Shown: positions 29,200 to 38,334 of the stretch, in pieces
How the letters are laid out: the number at the start of each line of letters is the position of its first letter
How positions within the stretch are numbered: position 1 is the stretch's first letter
Translations under genes and position numbers: made by a program
NCBI GenBank assembly: GCA_947585965.1
Contig: CANPXK010000004.1
Coordinates: forward strand, 1 to 64,000
Reading direction: 5' to 3'
From: an uncultured Clostridia bacterium
GTDB lineage: Bacteria; Bacillota; Clostridia; Oscillospirales; Acutalibacteraceae
DNA length: 64,000 nt
Notes under the pieces: model-generated
The model's input: only the letters and a program-made list of their open reading frames with translations
What the model was told of the DNA's origin: nothing
Database searches by the model: none

Positions 29200-31075
29200 G
29201 GCAGGAAAGGGACAACGACTCAAAAATCCCTCAAAGGTAATAAAAAGACTTCTCAGTTACCTTAAGGGATACAGACTCAGATTTATTGTAGTTCTTGTAT
29301 GTATCGTAATGAGTGCTGCGGCAAGTGCATTAAGCTCTATGTTTATGCAGACGCTTATTGATGATTATATAATGCCGCTTATGGGGTCGGATAATCCCGA
29401 TTTCAGTAATCTTTTAAGAGCCATTATCATTATGGCTGCCGCTTTGCTTATCGGGGCGCTTGCAGGTCTTGCATATAACAGAATTATGGTGGTTATCTCT
29501 CAGGGAATACAAAAGAAGATACGTGACCAGCTTTTCGCACATATGCAGACTCTGCCTATAAAATATTTTGATACACACGCACATGGGGATATCATGAGCC
29601 GTTATACAAATGATATAGATACGCTCCGTCAGATGATGTCGGCAAGTCTGCCGCAAATGTTTGCCTCTGCTATAACGATAATTACCGTGTTTGTTGCAAT
29701 GCTTACGCTTAATTTATATCTGACGCTCTTTGTTCTTCTCTTTGTTGCTGTTATGCTTTTTGTAACAAAAATTATAGCGACAGGAAGTGCAAGAAATTTT
29801 GTTGCACAGCAGAGGGAACTCGGAGATGTGAACGGTTTTATAGAGGAAATGATAAACGGTCAGAAGGTCATAAAGGTATTCTGTCATGAGGAAGCAACAA
29901 AGGAAGAATTTGACAGAAAGAATGAAGCACTATGCAAAAGTGCGACAGCGGCTAATACCTATGCAAATATTCTTATGCCGATTCTGAATAACCTCGGTAA
30001 TCTTCAATATGTGCTTATTGCAATGGTCGGAGGAGCATTGGCTATTTTCGGTGTAGCTCCGATAACGCTTGGAATTATTGCGGCGTTCCTGCCGTTATCC
30101 AAAAACTTTACAAGACCGTTCAGTGAGATATCTCAGCAGCTTAATGCGGTCATTATGGCACTTGCCGGAGCTGAAAGAATATTTGAGCTTATGGACGAGG
30201 AAAGCGAGCATGACGAGGGTTATGTAACTCTTGTCAATGCAAAATATGATAAGGACGATAATATTGTTGAATCGGACGAGCGTACTCAGATGTGGGCATG
30301 GAAGCATCCCCATGGGGACGGCACCGTTACCTATACAAAGCTCTGCGGTGAAATTGTTATGAAGGATGTTGATTTCGGATATGATGAGAACAAGATAGTA
30401 CTGCATGATATTTCGCTTACTGCCGATAAGGGACAGAAGGTTGCATTTGTCGGAGCTACGGGTGCGGGAAAAACAACAATAACAAATCTTATAAACCGTT
30501 TCTATGATATAGCAGACGGTAAGATACGTTATGACGGAATAAATATAAACAAAATCAGAAAAACAGACCTCCGCAAATCACTGGGTATTGTTTTGCAGGA
30601 TGTACACCTGTTTACAGGCACGGTAAGGGAGAACATCCGGTACGGAAAGCTTGATGCATCCGATGAAGAGGTTATTGCTGCGGCAAAGCTTGCCAATGCA
30701 CATGATTTTATATCCATGCTTCCTGACGGATATGATACTGTAATTACCGGTGACGGCGGACAGCTTTCTCAGGGTCAGTGCCAGCTTATTTCCATAGCGA
30801 GGGCTATTATCGCCGATCCGCCTGTTATGATACTTGACGAGGCAACATCGAGTATTGATACCAGAACCGAAGCGATAGTACAGAAGGGTATGGACGGTCT
30901 TATGTATGGCAGGACGGTATTTGTTATTGCACACAGACTCAGTACGGTAAGAAATTCAGATATGATCATGGTGCTTGAGCTTGGAAGAATTATTGAAAGA
31001 GGCACGCATGATGAGCTGATAAATCAAAAGGGCAAATATTATCAGCTTTACACAGGTGCTTTTGAGCTATCCTGA
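29192..31075 (+). CDS. ABC half-transporter (permease + ATPase), partner of the previous gene
   Basis: GATGAGKTT, LSQGQCQLISIARAI, MILDEATSSID; ATG at 29192 overlaps the upstream stop. Confidence 0.93.
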   Translation: MAKAGKGQRLKNPSKVIKRLLSYLKGYRLRFIVVLVCIVMSAAASALSSMFMQTLIDDYIMPLMGSDNPDFSNLLRAIIIMAAALLIGALAGLAYNRIMVVISQGIQKKIRDQLFAHMQTLPIKYFDTHAHGDIMSRYTNDIDTLRQMMSASLPQMFASAITIITVFVAMLTLNLYLTLFVLLFVAVMLFVTKIIATGSARNFVAQQRELGDVNGFIEEMINGQKVIKVFCHEEATKEEFDRKNEALCKSATAANTYANILMPILNNLGNLQYVLIAMVGGALAIFGVAPITLGIIAAFLPLSKNFTRPFSEISQQLNAVIMALAGAERIFELMDEESEHDEGYVTLVNAKYDKDDNIVESDERTQMWAWKHPHGDGTVTYTKLCGEIVMKDVDFGYDENKIVLHDISLTADKGQKVAFVGATGAGKTTITNLINRFYDIADGKIRYDGININKIRKTDLRKSLGIVLQDVHLFTGTVRENIRYGKLDASDEEVIAAAKLANAHDFISMLPDGYDTVITGDGGQLSQGQCQLISIARAIIADPPVMILDEATSSIDTRTEAIVQKGMDGLMYGRTVFVIAHRLSTVRNSDMIMVLELGRIIERGTHDELINQKGKYYQLYTGAFELS

Positions 31076-31087
31076 TATAGTATTTAA

Positions 31088-31131
31088 CGGATCAGACCAC
31101 GGATGATATTATTTGTGGTCTGATCTTTTTT
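31088..31131 (+). terminator. Intrinsic terminator
   Basis: GATCAGACCAC...GTGGTCTGATC TTTTTTT. Confidence 0.9.
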
Positions 31132-31305
31132 TATTACAAAAAATATTATCGTAACAAATACCGACTCTACGCATCGGCTAAAGCAAAGCTTATAATTTTC
31201 ATATTAAAATATTTTTTGCAAAAACTGTTGTTTTTTGAATATTATAATGTTATACTTATTTCATTAGGCGTTGTAATTAAATATTGAATTGGAGGAATCA
31301 GAGAT

Positions 31306-32529
31306 ATGTCTTTTTTTAGGAACAAAATAGTAATTGCAGTTATTATGCTGCTTGCGGCTCTCGGATTGGGTATCGGAGGATTTACCGAGCTTTCAAAGGT
31401 AAGCGGAGAAATAAAGAATTACTACAGTATGCCTGAGTCCGAGATTAAATCGGGAACATTGGTTGAATTTGATATCACAGAGGAAAACTACATCGGTCAG
31501 TTTGGTTACAGGGATAATGAGAAGTATTATTTCGTATGGACGAATTCCAGAAAAATTCTTACGTTCAAGACAGAGGATAAAGATCAGAAGAATTTACTTC
31601 TTCAGTTAGAGCAGGGAAAAACCGGAAGTATTTCCTTGACGGGTCAGGTATCGCCGCTTGCCGATGATGAAAAAGACGTTGCCATTGATATGCTCAAGGA
31701 TACGGGCTTTTTTGATGATATGACCGCACGTCAGTATCTTATGCCGTATAAAATCGGTAATTATAATAAAAGTCTCCCATACATATTGCTTGGTATAAGC
31801 GGAGGGTGTCTGCTTATAGGAATCATACTGTTTATACCTTTCGGAAGAAAGAATAACAGCTCTTCGGGCGGTTCAAACAGCTATTATAACGACATAAACA
31901 GACCTTATACCGGTATGAATAACGGTTATAATGATCCCAACCAGCCGTATGGCGGAACAGGCGGTTATAATGATCCGAATCAACCGTATGGCGGAACAGG
32001 CGGTTATAATGATCCCAACCAACCGTATGGCGGAACAGGCGGTTATAATGATCCGAATCAGCCGTATGGAGGAACAGGCGGTTATAATGCTCCGAATCAA
32101 CCGTATGGAGGAACAGGCGGTTATAATGATCCAAGTCAACCGTATGGCGGCACAGGTAGCTACGGAAACAATAACAGTACCTATGGCGGCACAGGCAGCT
32201 ACGGTAACAGCAATAGTACCTACGGCGGCACAGGCGGTTACGGTAACAGCAATAGTACTTATAGCGGCACGGGCAGCTACGGTAACAGCAATAATACTTA
32301 CAGCGGCACAGGCGGTTACGGTAACAGCAATAATACTTACGGCGGCACAGGCAGTTACGGTAACAGCAATAATACTTATGGCGGCACAGGCAGTTACGGT
32401 AACAGCAATAATACTTATGGCGGCACGGGTGGTTACGGCAACAATACATCCGGAGCAGGCAATAATCAGGATAGGGAAAATAAAGATGATGACAATAATA
32501 ACCAATTCCCGTTTATAAAAACATTCTAA
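31306..32529 (+). CDS. Membrane protein with tandem 13-aa Gly/Tyr/Asn repeats
   Basis: N-terminal and mid TM; NDPNQPYGGTGGY x6 followed by GNSNNTYGGTGSY-type repeats. Confidence 0.8.
   Translation: MSFFRNKIVIAVIMLLAALGLGIGGFTELSKVSGEIKNYYSMPESEIKSGTLVEFDITEENYIGQFGYRDNEKYYFVWTNSRKILTFKTEDKDQKNLLLQLEQGKTGSISLTGQVSPLADDEKDVAIDMLKDTGFFDDMTARQYLMPYKIGNYNKSLPYILLGISGGCLLIGIILFIPFGRKNNSSSGGSNSYYNDINRPYTGMNNGYNDPNQPYGGTGGYNDPNQPYGGTGGYNDPNQPYGGTGGYNDPNQPYGGTGGYNAPNQPYGGTGGYNDPSQPYGGTGSYGNNNSTYGGTGSYGNSNSTYGGTGGYGNSNSTYSGTGSYGNSNNTYSGTGGYGNSNNTYGGTGSYGNSNNTYGGTGSYGNSNNTYGGTGGYGNNTSGAGNNQDRENKDDDNNNQFPFIKTF
31930..32448. repeat. Tandem 39-bp repeats in two sub-families
   Basis: aatgatcccaaccagccgtatggcggaacaggcggttat (39 bp) then ggtaacagcaataatacttatggcggcacaggcagttac (39 bp). 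Confidence 0.9.
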
Positions 32530-32534
32530 TAAAA

Positions 32535-32572
32535 CGATTGCCCCTCGCCTTTGTGCGGGGGGCTTTCTGTTT
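32535..32572 (+). terminator. Intrinsic terminator
   Basis: GCCCCTCGC...GCGGGGGGC + TTTCTGTTT. Confidence 0.7.
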
Positions 32573-32688
32573 GGAGTATTGCAAATTGAAATAGGTCTTG
32601 AAATTGCGTTGAGATATTGCTAAAATATATACAGGTAATGTATTTGAAGTGGATTTTACATTATACTTTTATCAGGGAGTGAAAAAAT

Positions 32689-33159
32689 ATGAATGTTGAA
32701 TTTTGTAAATGGTTGGAGGAGAACGGTTGGAAAATCAGCCGTTCCGATAAAAAGCTGCCGCCTGAGATTTTGGAAAGATATAAGAATATTCCGATGGAAT
32801 GGCTGCAATTTATTGACGGAATGGGAAAAATTACCAATGAGGACGGTACGGTGTGGTTTCTTACGGCGGATAATTATTATCCTAAGAGTGAGGACGAATT
32901 CAGGTATAATGAATATGAATTGATAAGTATCGGTGCTGCGGAGGATGACGAGGATTGGAAAGGTGATATAATAGCGTTTTGGGATAATCATTTGCCGATT
33001 GTCATGTCCGTCAGGGACGGCTATGAATATTGTGCAATAGAGCTGGACAGCGGAAAGGTTGTATCGGGTTTTGAGCCTGAGTTTGAGGAACCGGAAACGC
33101 TTGCCGACAGTTTCGGAGAATTTTTAGAATTATTTATGGAAGGTGAAATATACGATTAA
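32689..33159 (+). CDS. SMI1/KNR4 (SUKH)-like protein
   Basis: LPPEILERYKNIPMEWLQFIDGMG... acidic SUKH-like composition. Confidence 0.55.
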   Translation: MNVEFCKWLEENGWKISRSDKKLPPEILERYKNIPMEWLQFIDGMGKITNEDGTVWFLTADNYYPKSEDEFRYNEYELISIGAAEDDEDWKGDIIAFWDNHLPIVMSVRDGYEYCAIELDSGKVVSGFEPEFEEPETLADSFGEFLELFMEGEIYD

Positions 33160-33212
33160 GTAAAAGAGGAATAATATTTTTCTGTTCTGTCAGCACAGCG
33201 GATAAAATGATA

Positions 33213-33252
33213 CCGCCCACACCTTCGGTTAAAAGTGTGGGCGGGGGATTAA
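33213..33252. terminator. Hairpin between convergent genes
   Basis: CCGCCCACAC...GTGTGGGCGG. Confidence 0.65.
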
Positions 33253-33277
33253 AAAATGTCCTTATTTAAGGTATATT

Positions 33278-33556
33278 TTACAGATTACTTTTCAGGCATG
33301 AGCCGCATATTATTTCGTCCTTGGAAATAGGCTTTCCGCAAAAGATACAACGCTCACTTTCGGGCGAATTTTTGCAGGATTTCTCCGATATTTTTTGTCT
33401 GAAGCTTTTGTTTTGTTTTTGCAGCTTGTCAATTATCTGTTCGTATTTGGAAAGACGGCTGCTCTGCAATACGCTTAAGATTATCATAAGGAGGAATCCG
33501 CCTGCAACAAAGCCGGCTATAAAAAACAGAAAATTATCCAATTTCTTATGTTTCAC
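33278..33556 (-). CDS. Small membrane protein with C-terminal zinc ribbon
   Basis: TM segment then CIFCGKPISKDEIICGSC. Confidence 0.6.
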   Translation of the reverse strand: MKHKKLDNFLFFIAGFVAGGFLLMIILSVLQSSRLSKYEQIIDKLQKQNKSFRQKISEKSCKNSPESERCIFCGKPISKDEIICGSCLKSNL

Positions 33557-34257
33557 TCCGTTCCTTTGGTCGGTTCTGCGGACACACCGTTTGCTGCTTC
33601 CGATACAGTGTCGGTAGCGGAAATTTCGCTTTCCGTTTTTTCCGATTCAACAGGCAGATCCGTTGATATGTCCGTTATGTCCGAACTGACATCCTCGGAC
33701 TCCGATAAAACAGTCTGAGTTTCCTCCTCCGCGGTTGTCTGCACTGAGGTTTCCTCTTTAGCAGCGGATTCTTCCCGTTTAGCGGAGGATTCTTCCGGTT
33801 TATCGGATTTATCCGCATCCTCTGAGCTTTCCGTTTTTGCGGAAGTTGTCGGCTCGGGGGTATTTTTTTTCGGGACGGTATAGTCCTTTGGCGGGATACG
33901 GAGTATCGCTCCGACTTGTATATTGTCTGTATTTTCAATATTATTGTATGCAGCCAATGCCTCCAAAGAGACGTTAAATTTTTCGGCTATGTATGAAAGA
34001 GTATCGCCGCTTTTAACCTGATATACCGTGTTAGGCTTTTCGGTTACGATGTGGGGATCTTCCTGCGGTTGGGGGGCAGGATCTGTACCGGTTGGTTTAG
34101 CTGGAATTTCAATACTCCATGTTGATGTGAGTTTGACTTCCTTTGAATACTTTGCATAGGTTGTACTAAGAGATACTAAAGAGATAATGGTCAAAAGGGA
34201 GAATACTATGACAAGAATTCCGGCTCTCTTATTGAAAAAACTTGTAAATCTTTTCAC
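33553..34257 (-). CDS. LysM-domain exported protein with SipW-type leader
   Basis: TYAKYSKEV leader; YQVKSGDTLSYIAEKFNVSLEALAAYNNI LysM. Confidence 0.8.
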   Translation of the reverse strand: MKRFTSFFNKRAGILVIVFSLLTIISLVSLSTTYAKYSKEVKLTSTWSIEIPAKPTGTDPAPQPQEDPHIVTEKPNTVYQVKSGDTLSYIAEKFNVSLEALAAYNNIENTDNIQVGAILRIPPKDYTVPKKNTPEPTTSAKTESSEDADKSDKPEESSAKREESAAKEETSVQTTAEEETQTVLSESEDVSSDITDISTDLPVESEKTESEISATDTVSEAANGVSAEPTKGTE

Positions 34258-34259
34258 TA

Positions 34260-35081
34260 TTAAGTACCTCCTTTGGATTGATTGGCAGTTACAGTAATAG
34301 AGGGGTCATTCTTCGGCTGTCTTAACAGAGCAGTCTTAGTAGGCGTATATCCTGTTACATCAAATACTATGGCACAGGTGTGATTTTCGGCTATTGAACC
34401 TGTTTTTAAGGAAATTGCATCGCTGTTTCGTAAAAGAAAACTCATGGGAAAAGACATTTCCACGTCATATCCACTCACAACATCACCCATTGGCATTTCA
34501 TACGGAATATCACCAGCGACAGTTGACATATTCAGTTCGTTAGTAAGTTCTGTTTTCTTCTCACCGTCCACATACAAATATACCTTGAGTTCATCTTTCA
34601 TAAGTGATTTCAGTGCATTTAAGGTATAATCTCCCCAATACGATTCAGACATGTCTACTACAAACTCACAGCGGAATGTCAGATCGCAGTTAATATCAAC
34701 CTCGGAAATATTTCCGTTCACATCTTTATTGCTGACTGTAAAGGCACAGGCTAAAAGTTGGTTATCATTCAAGCCGGTGAGGTGTTCATTTTTGTATGCT
34801 TCTGTTTCCTCCGGTGTCATTTGTTTTGCTTCAAACGCAAATTGTGCCGCCTGAATCGAAAGAGGGGGAATTTCTACCGTTGGAGATATATATTTAGCAT
34901 AAGTCCCTACCGCAGACGTCATAAGAGCGGCAAATACAAGAGCAAAGCAAGTTAATGCCCTCAGTGATTTCCTCTTTTCCGGCTTTTTTAAATACTTAGG
35001 ACGGTATCGCCGAAAAAGTTTTGTCGGTTTTATATCCGGCTCTTCGGTCTGAACAGCCTTTTTTTCATTGTACTCTATCAT
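34260..35081 (-). CDS. SipW-dependent-type exported protein (TasA/camelysin-like)
   Basis: FAALMTSAVGTYAKYISPT leader typical of SipW substrates. Confidence 0.6.
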   Translation of the reverse strand: MIEYNEKKAVQTEEPDIKPTKLFRRYRPKYLKKPEKRKSLRALTCFALVFAALMTSAVGTYAKYISPTVEIPPLSIQAAQFAFEAKQMTPEETEAYKNEHLTGLNDNQLLACAFTVSNKDVNGNISEVDINCDLTFRCEFVVDMSESYWGDYTLNALKSLMKDELKVYLYVDGEKKTELTNELNMSTVAGDIPYEMPMGDVVSGYDVEMSFPMSFLLRNSDAISLKTGSIAENHTCAIVFDVTGYTPTKTALLRQPKNDPSITVTANQSKGGT

Positions 35082-35601
35082 GCGTTTTGCCCACCTTTCG
35101 TATTAAATAACCGGGAAGCAGAATAAAAACTCCGACGGCAAGCAGGATCGTGCATATTCCCGGAGGAGTGCGGAGCCAATACAGAAAGCTCCCCACGCCC
35201 GGCAGAACCGTCCGTACCTTTCCCCGGATCTGTTCGGGGGAAAAGGGAGCGTCCTCGGTATTGTTTGCATCACCCTTTGTGACGGCTTCTTTATCCGTAA
35301 CGGAGACAAGGCGGTGTGTTATAAGACTTCCGTCATCATCCTGATATATCACGATATCTCCCGGTGTGTAGCTGTCCTGTTTTTGTGTTATGAGCAGTGA
35401 GCCGACGGGCAGAGTCGGTTCCATGCTGCCGGAGAGTACCGTGGCATTTCCCCAGCCGAACACGGTCGGCAGCGGATTGCCGGCAATTCGTGATATTGTC
35501 ATATATCCCCAAAGCACAGCCGCTAAAAGTATCAAAACAGTAACAGCCGCCGTAATGACCCGGCTCTTATCCTTAAATAAATTCTTCATCTTCATCATCA
35601 C
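35065..35601 (-). CDS. Signal peptidase I, SipW type
   Basis: VLSGSMEPTLPVGSLLI...GDIVIYQDDDGSLITHRLV...KGDANNTED. Confidence 0.9.
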   Translation of the reverse strand: MMMKMKNLFKDKSRVITAAVTVLILLAAVLWGYMTISRIAGNPLPTVFGWGNATVLSGSMEPTLPVGSLLITQKQDSYTPGDIVIYQDDDGSLITHRLVSVTDKEAVTKGDANNTEDAPFSPEQIRGKVRTVLPGVGSFLYWLRTPPGICTILLAVGVFILLPGYLIRKVGKTHDRVQ

Positions 35602-36400
35602 GCTTGTGTCTGAGAAGAAGTGTCAGACCGAGTGCCGCAGCAGAGCAAAGCTCCAAAGCTATAAGCGGTACAACAGTGTTGTTGTCGCCGGTCTGCGGAG
35701 GATTCTGTGAGCCGCTCGGTTTAACCGGATTTGTCGGATTGCCCGGATTATCGGGTTGATCGGGTCCTACAGCCTCTCCGCTCTGTTCGGCGGAGCAGCT
35801 TATTTTAAGAATATACTCCATACTCTCTCCGTAGCCCTCTGCCGCTTGGGCGGCTTTTATTCCTATGGCGGTGTCACGTTCGTCATCAACATCGCCGTCC
35901 CACCGCCATTCGAGAGTATAATTATTATCCGATTCATAGTTCAGCTTTGATAAAAAATCAAGCCCCGAAAGCTCGACCCACTCGTCATCACCGCCGACAA
36001 TGTAGCCGTCATTGTTTTTAAGTCTGTATTCAAAGGGAATGATATATTCGTTCTCCTCCGAAGCATTTGTTTCTATGCTGAAAGAAAAATCGCAGTCTAT
36101 CGGAAAACGTGCCGTATTTTCAACGGAAAACGAATAGCTGCCCTTGCTGTATGGGGCAACGATCGCTCTGCCGCCGAACTCATCGTTTGCAAATATGTTA
36201 ACTTCGTTTGTTTCCGACCAGTCCTTTCCGTTTTCGTCACGTACTATAAGGAAGTCGTCGTTTGCGGAGTCGGGGTCTGCCTTGGCATAGGTTATCTGAG
36301 GTGAGGTCAGAAAAAGACTTGTCCCCAACAGAACCGTCAGGGAAGCCGCCATACATATCGGAAACGGGCGGGTATTTTTCGGGTCTGTACTCATTTCCAT
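35573..36400 (-). CDS. Cell-wall-anchored surface protein (PPQTG sorting signal)
   Basis: Signal peptide; C-terminal NPPQTGDNN + TM + RHKRDDEDEE tail. Confidence 0.75.
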   Translation of the reverse strand: MEMSTDPKNTRPFPICMAASLTVLLGTSLFLTSPQITYAKADPDSANDDFLIVRDENGKDWSETNEVNIFANDEFGGRAIVAPYSKGSYSFSVENTARFPIDCDFSFSIETNASEENEYIIPFEYRLKNNDGYIVGGDDEWVELSGLDFLSKLNYESDNNYTLEWRWDGDVDDERDTAIGIKAAQAAEGYGESMEYILKISCSAEQSGEAVGPDQPDNPGNPTNPVKPSGSQNPPQTGDNNTVVPLIALELCSAAALGLTLLLRHKRDDEDEEFI

Positions 36401-36445
36401 ATTGCATACCTCTTTTCATTTTATCTTTTTTCAACTTTTAAAGCC

Positions 36446-36478
36446 ACAGCCCGCCATCAGTATGCGGCGGGCTGTGCC
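36446..36478 (-). terminator. Intercistronic hairpin (attenuator/stabiliser)
   Basis: ACAGCCCGCC...GGCGGGCTGT perfect stem. Confidence 0.6.
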
Positions 36479-36559
36479 GTTAAAAGCTGAACCGTCCGGG
36501 GAAACCCCGGCCGACTGCCTTACTCCACGTTCGGGCAGTCAGCTTATATTTTTTCAAAT

Positions 36560-37189
36560 TTATTCACCAGCTTCAGCTACATGTTCTGCCTGTTCAGCTT
36601 TCAGTGTCAAACTATTAAAGTTGATTGGTGTACCTGCCAACTCTGTATCCTTAGTAGCATTCGAGCCATCAGCACCAAATTCCCAGACATATGCTACATA
36701 TACTGTTTTTGAAGACTGAGGAGCAACCTCTACACCATTAAGACCGCTAAGATCTCCGGTTATTTCATTTTTAGTTTTCGGTGCGGAATCACTTTTTTCA
36801 AATACTTTAAGGGAAAGATTACTACCGCTTACATCAGTAGCTCCAGAACCTTCCGTAACAGTTATTTTTGCAGTAACTTCACTATTGTTTGTTATTTTTA
36901 TTGGCTCATAAGCCCATGTTCCGGGTGCGGGCTTATCAGGCTTCGCAGCAGTTGATCCTTCAGCACATGACTTTATGTCATCAAATGCAATAGTACCAAT
37001 CTGTGCTGAAGCCCAAGGTGAATCATTTAATTGAACATCCCATGTAGCTGCTGTGATAGTTGCCTGAGCCGTTTTGTCTTCTGACGTATACTTAGCCAAA
37101 GTGCCGCCGAGTACGCAGGTCATGAGCATTGTGCCGCCGAATATGCAAGCGGCAGTCTTAAGAATACCGTTCTTTTTTGTTTTTTCCAT
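36560..37189 (-). CDS. TasA/camelysin-like SipW-dependent surface fibre protein
   Basis: GGTLAKYTSEDKTAQATITAATWDVQLND. Confidence 0.7.
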   Translation of the reverse strand: MEKTKKNGILKTAACIFGGTMLMTCVLGGTLAKYTSEDKTAQATITAATWDVQLNDSPWASAQIGTIAFDDIKSCAEGSTAAKPDKPAPGTWAYEPIKITNNSEVTAKITVTEGSGATDVSGSNLSLKVFEKSDSAPKTKNEITGDLSGLNGVEVAPQSSKTVYVAYVWEFGADGSNATKDTELAGTPINFNSLTLKAEQAEHVAEAGE

Positions 37190-37232
37190 TGTAAAAACCT
37201 CCTGTAATATGTTATAATAATGTATGTAATTC

Positions 37233-37258
37233 CGTCTGCCGAGTTGTCAGCAGACGGT
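37233..37258 (-). other. Intercistronic hairpin between sipW and the tasA-like gene
   Basis: CCGTCTGC-10 nt-GCAGACGG perfect 8-bp inverted repeat. Confidence 0.6.
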
Positions 37259-37292
37259 AACTACCGGATTTAACAGCACCCGACCGCCGGAT

Positions 37293-37943
37293 TTAATCAT
37301 CTGTATTTTTTCCCGCTTTCTTTGTCGCAAGATATCTGTATCTGTTCCTGCGGGATCTGATTTTCGACGGAACAGTGAAAATAAGATATATAACAAGAAT
37401 CGGGAGCAATACACATAAAATCATACCGATAGGTGTCTGTATAAACAACAACGCATTTCCCATGCCTGCAAAATGCGTGCTGTAAACACCGAGTATCTGC
37501 TCTGCTTTGACAGTATCCCTGTCCGGGGTGTTGTTGGCATCGCCCTGTGTGGTGTACACGGTTTTTCCGTCTTCCTTGGAAACCTTTACGATACGGTGTG
37601 TTACATAAACATCACCGCTGCGGTAACAAATAACCGTGCCTTTTTCATATTTATCGTTTTCCGATGTGTTGCGGATAAGTATGAGGTCGTTCTGTTCAAA
37701 GGACGGCGACATACTGCCCGATTCAACTATCAGCGGAGTTACGCCGAAACAACTCGGCGGCACATCAGGGTTGATAAGAGAACTTATAAGAAGTATAGAG
37801 GTAATAAGAAAAGCGGGGAACAACAATACACAAAGAATTATTCCTATAATGTTGGCAATGCCGAGCCTTGATTTGTGCCGTGCGACACGACTCTGCGGCA
37901 CGTCCGCCGGAGCTGCTTCATTGTTTACTGTTTCCGGTTCCAT
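37293..37943 (-). CDS. sipW: Signal peptidase I, SipW type
   Basis: VESGSMSPSFEQNDLILIRN...GTVICYRSGDVYVTHRIV...QGDANNTPD. Confidence 0.88.
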   Translation of the reverse strand: MEPETVNNEAAPADVPQSRVARHKSRLGIANIIGIILCVLLFPAFLITSILLISSLINPDVPPSCFGVTPLIVESGSMSPSFEQNDLILIRNTSENDKYEKGTVICYRSGDVYVTHRIVKVSKEDGKTVYTTQGDANNTPDRDTVKAEQILGVYSTHFAGMGNALLFIQTPIGMILCVLLPILVIYLIFTVPSKIRSRRNRYRYLATKKAGKNTDD

Positions 37944-38016
37944 TCTATTCTCTCCCTGTTTTACTTCACAGTTACTTTTTATGCGGTTATTATTTACCTA
38001 TCTCAGACAGGCTGCA

Positions 38017-38306
38017 ACATAATCCGCATTATGTTGCATTGAAAAATTAAAATAAATGCACATATGATAACATGATAGCCCTAAAAAGAAAAACAGACAT
38101 GAAAATCAGACCTCCGTCTTATCCGAAAAAAGAAAAAAGTTGAGGGAGGTTTTGTTTTCATGCCCGAAAATAAAATTTTTTTAAAAATTTCAATAATTTC
38201 ATTAAAAAAGGTGTTGACATTTTAGAATAACGGTGATATAATTATGTACATCGAAGCAAGATAAGATTGCTTATGAAATATGTTTTCAACATAATGCGGA
38301 TTATGT
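38017..38306. promoter_or_regulatory. Invertible DNA segment (phase-variation switch): 20-bp inverted repeats flanking 250 bp
   Basis: ACATAATCCGCATTATGTTG (38017-38036) and exact reverse complement CAACATAATGCGGATTATGT (38287-38306), beside a tyrosine recombinase. Confidence 0.8.
38214..38242 (+). promoter_or_regulatory. Consensus sigma-A promoter inside the invertible segment
   Basis: TTGACA-17 nt-TATAAT. Confidence 0.85.
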
Positions 38307-38334
38307 CACCGGTTGATAATCGGTGGCATTTTTT
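38307..38334 (+). terminator. Intrinsic terminator just outside the switch
   Basis: CACCG...CGGTG GCATTTTTT. Confidence 0.6.

Noticed and set aside
31832-32518. Long antisense and alternate-frame ORFs (about 200 aa) over the tandem repeats
   Set aside because: Artefact of a stop-free repeat unit; low-complexity translations with no RBS.
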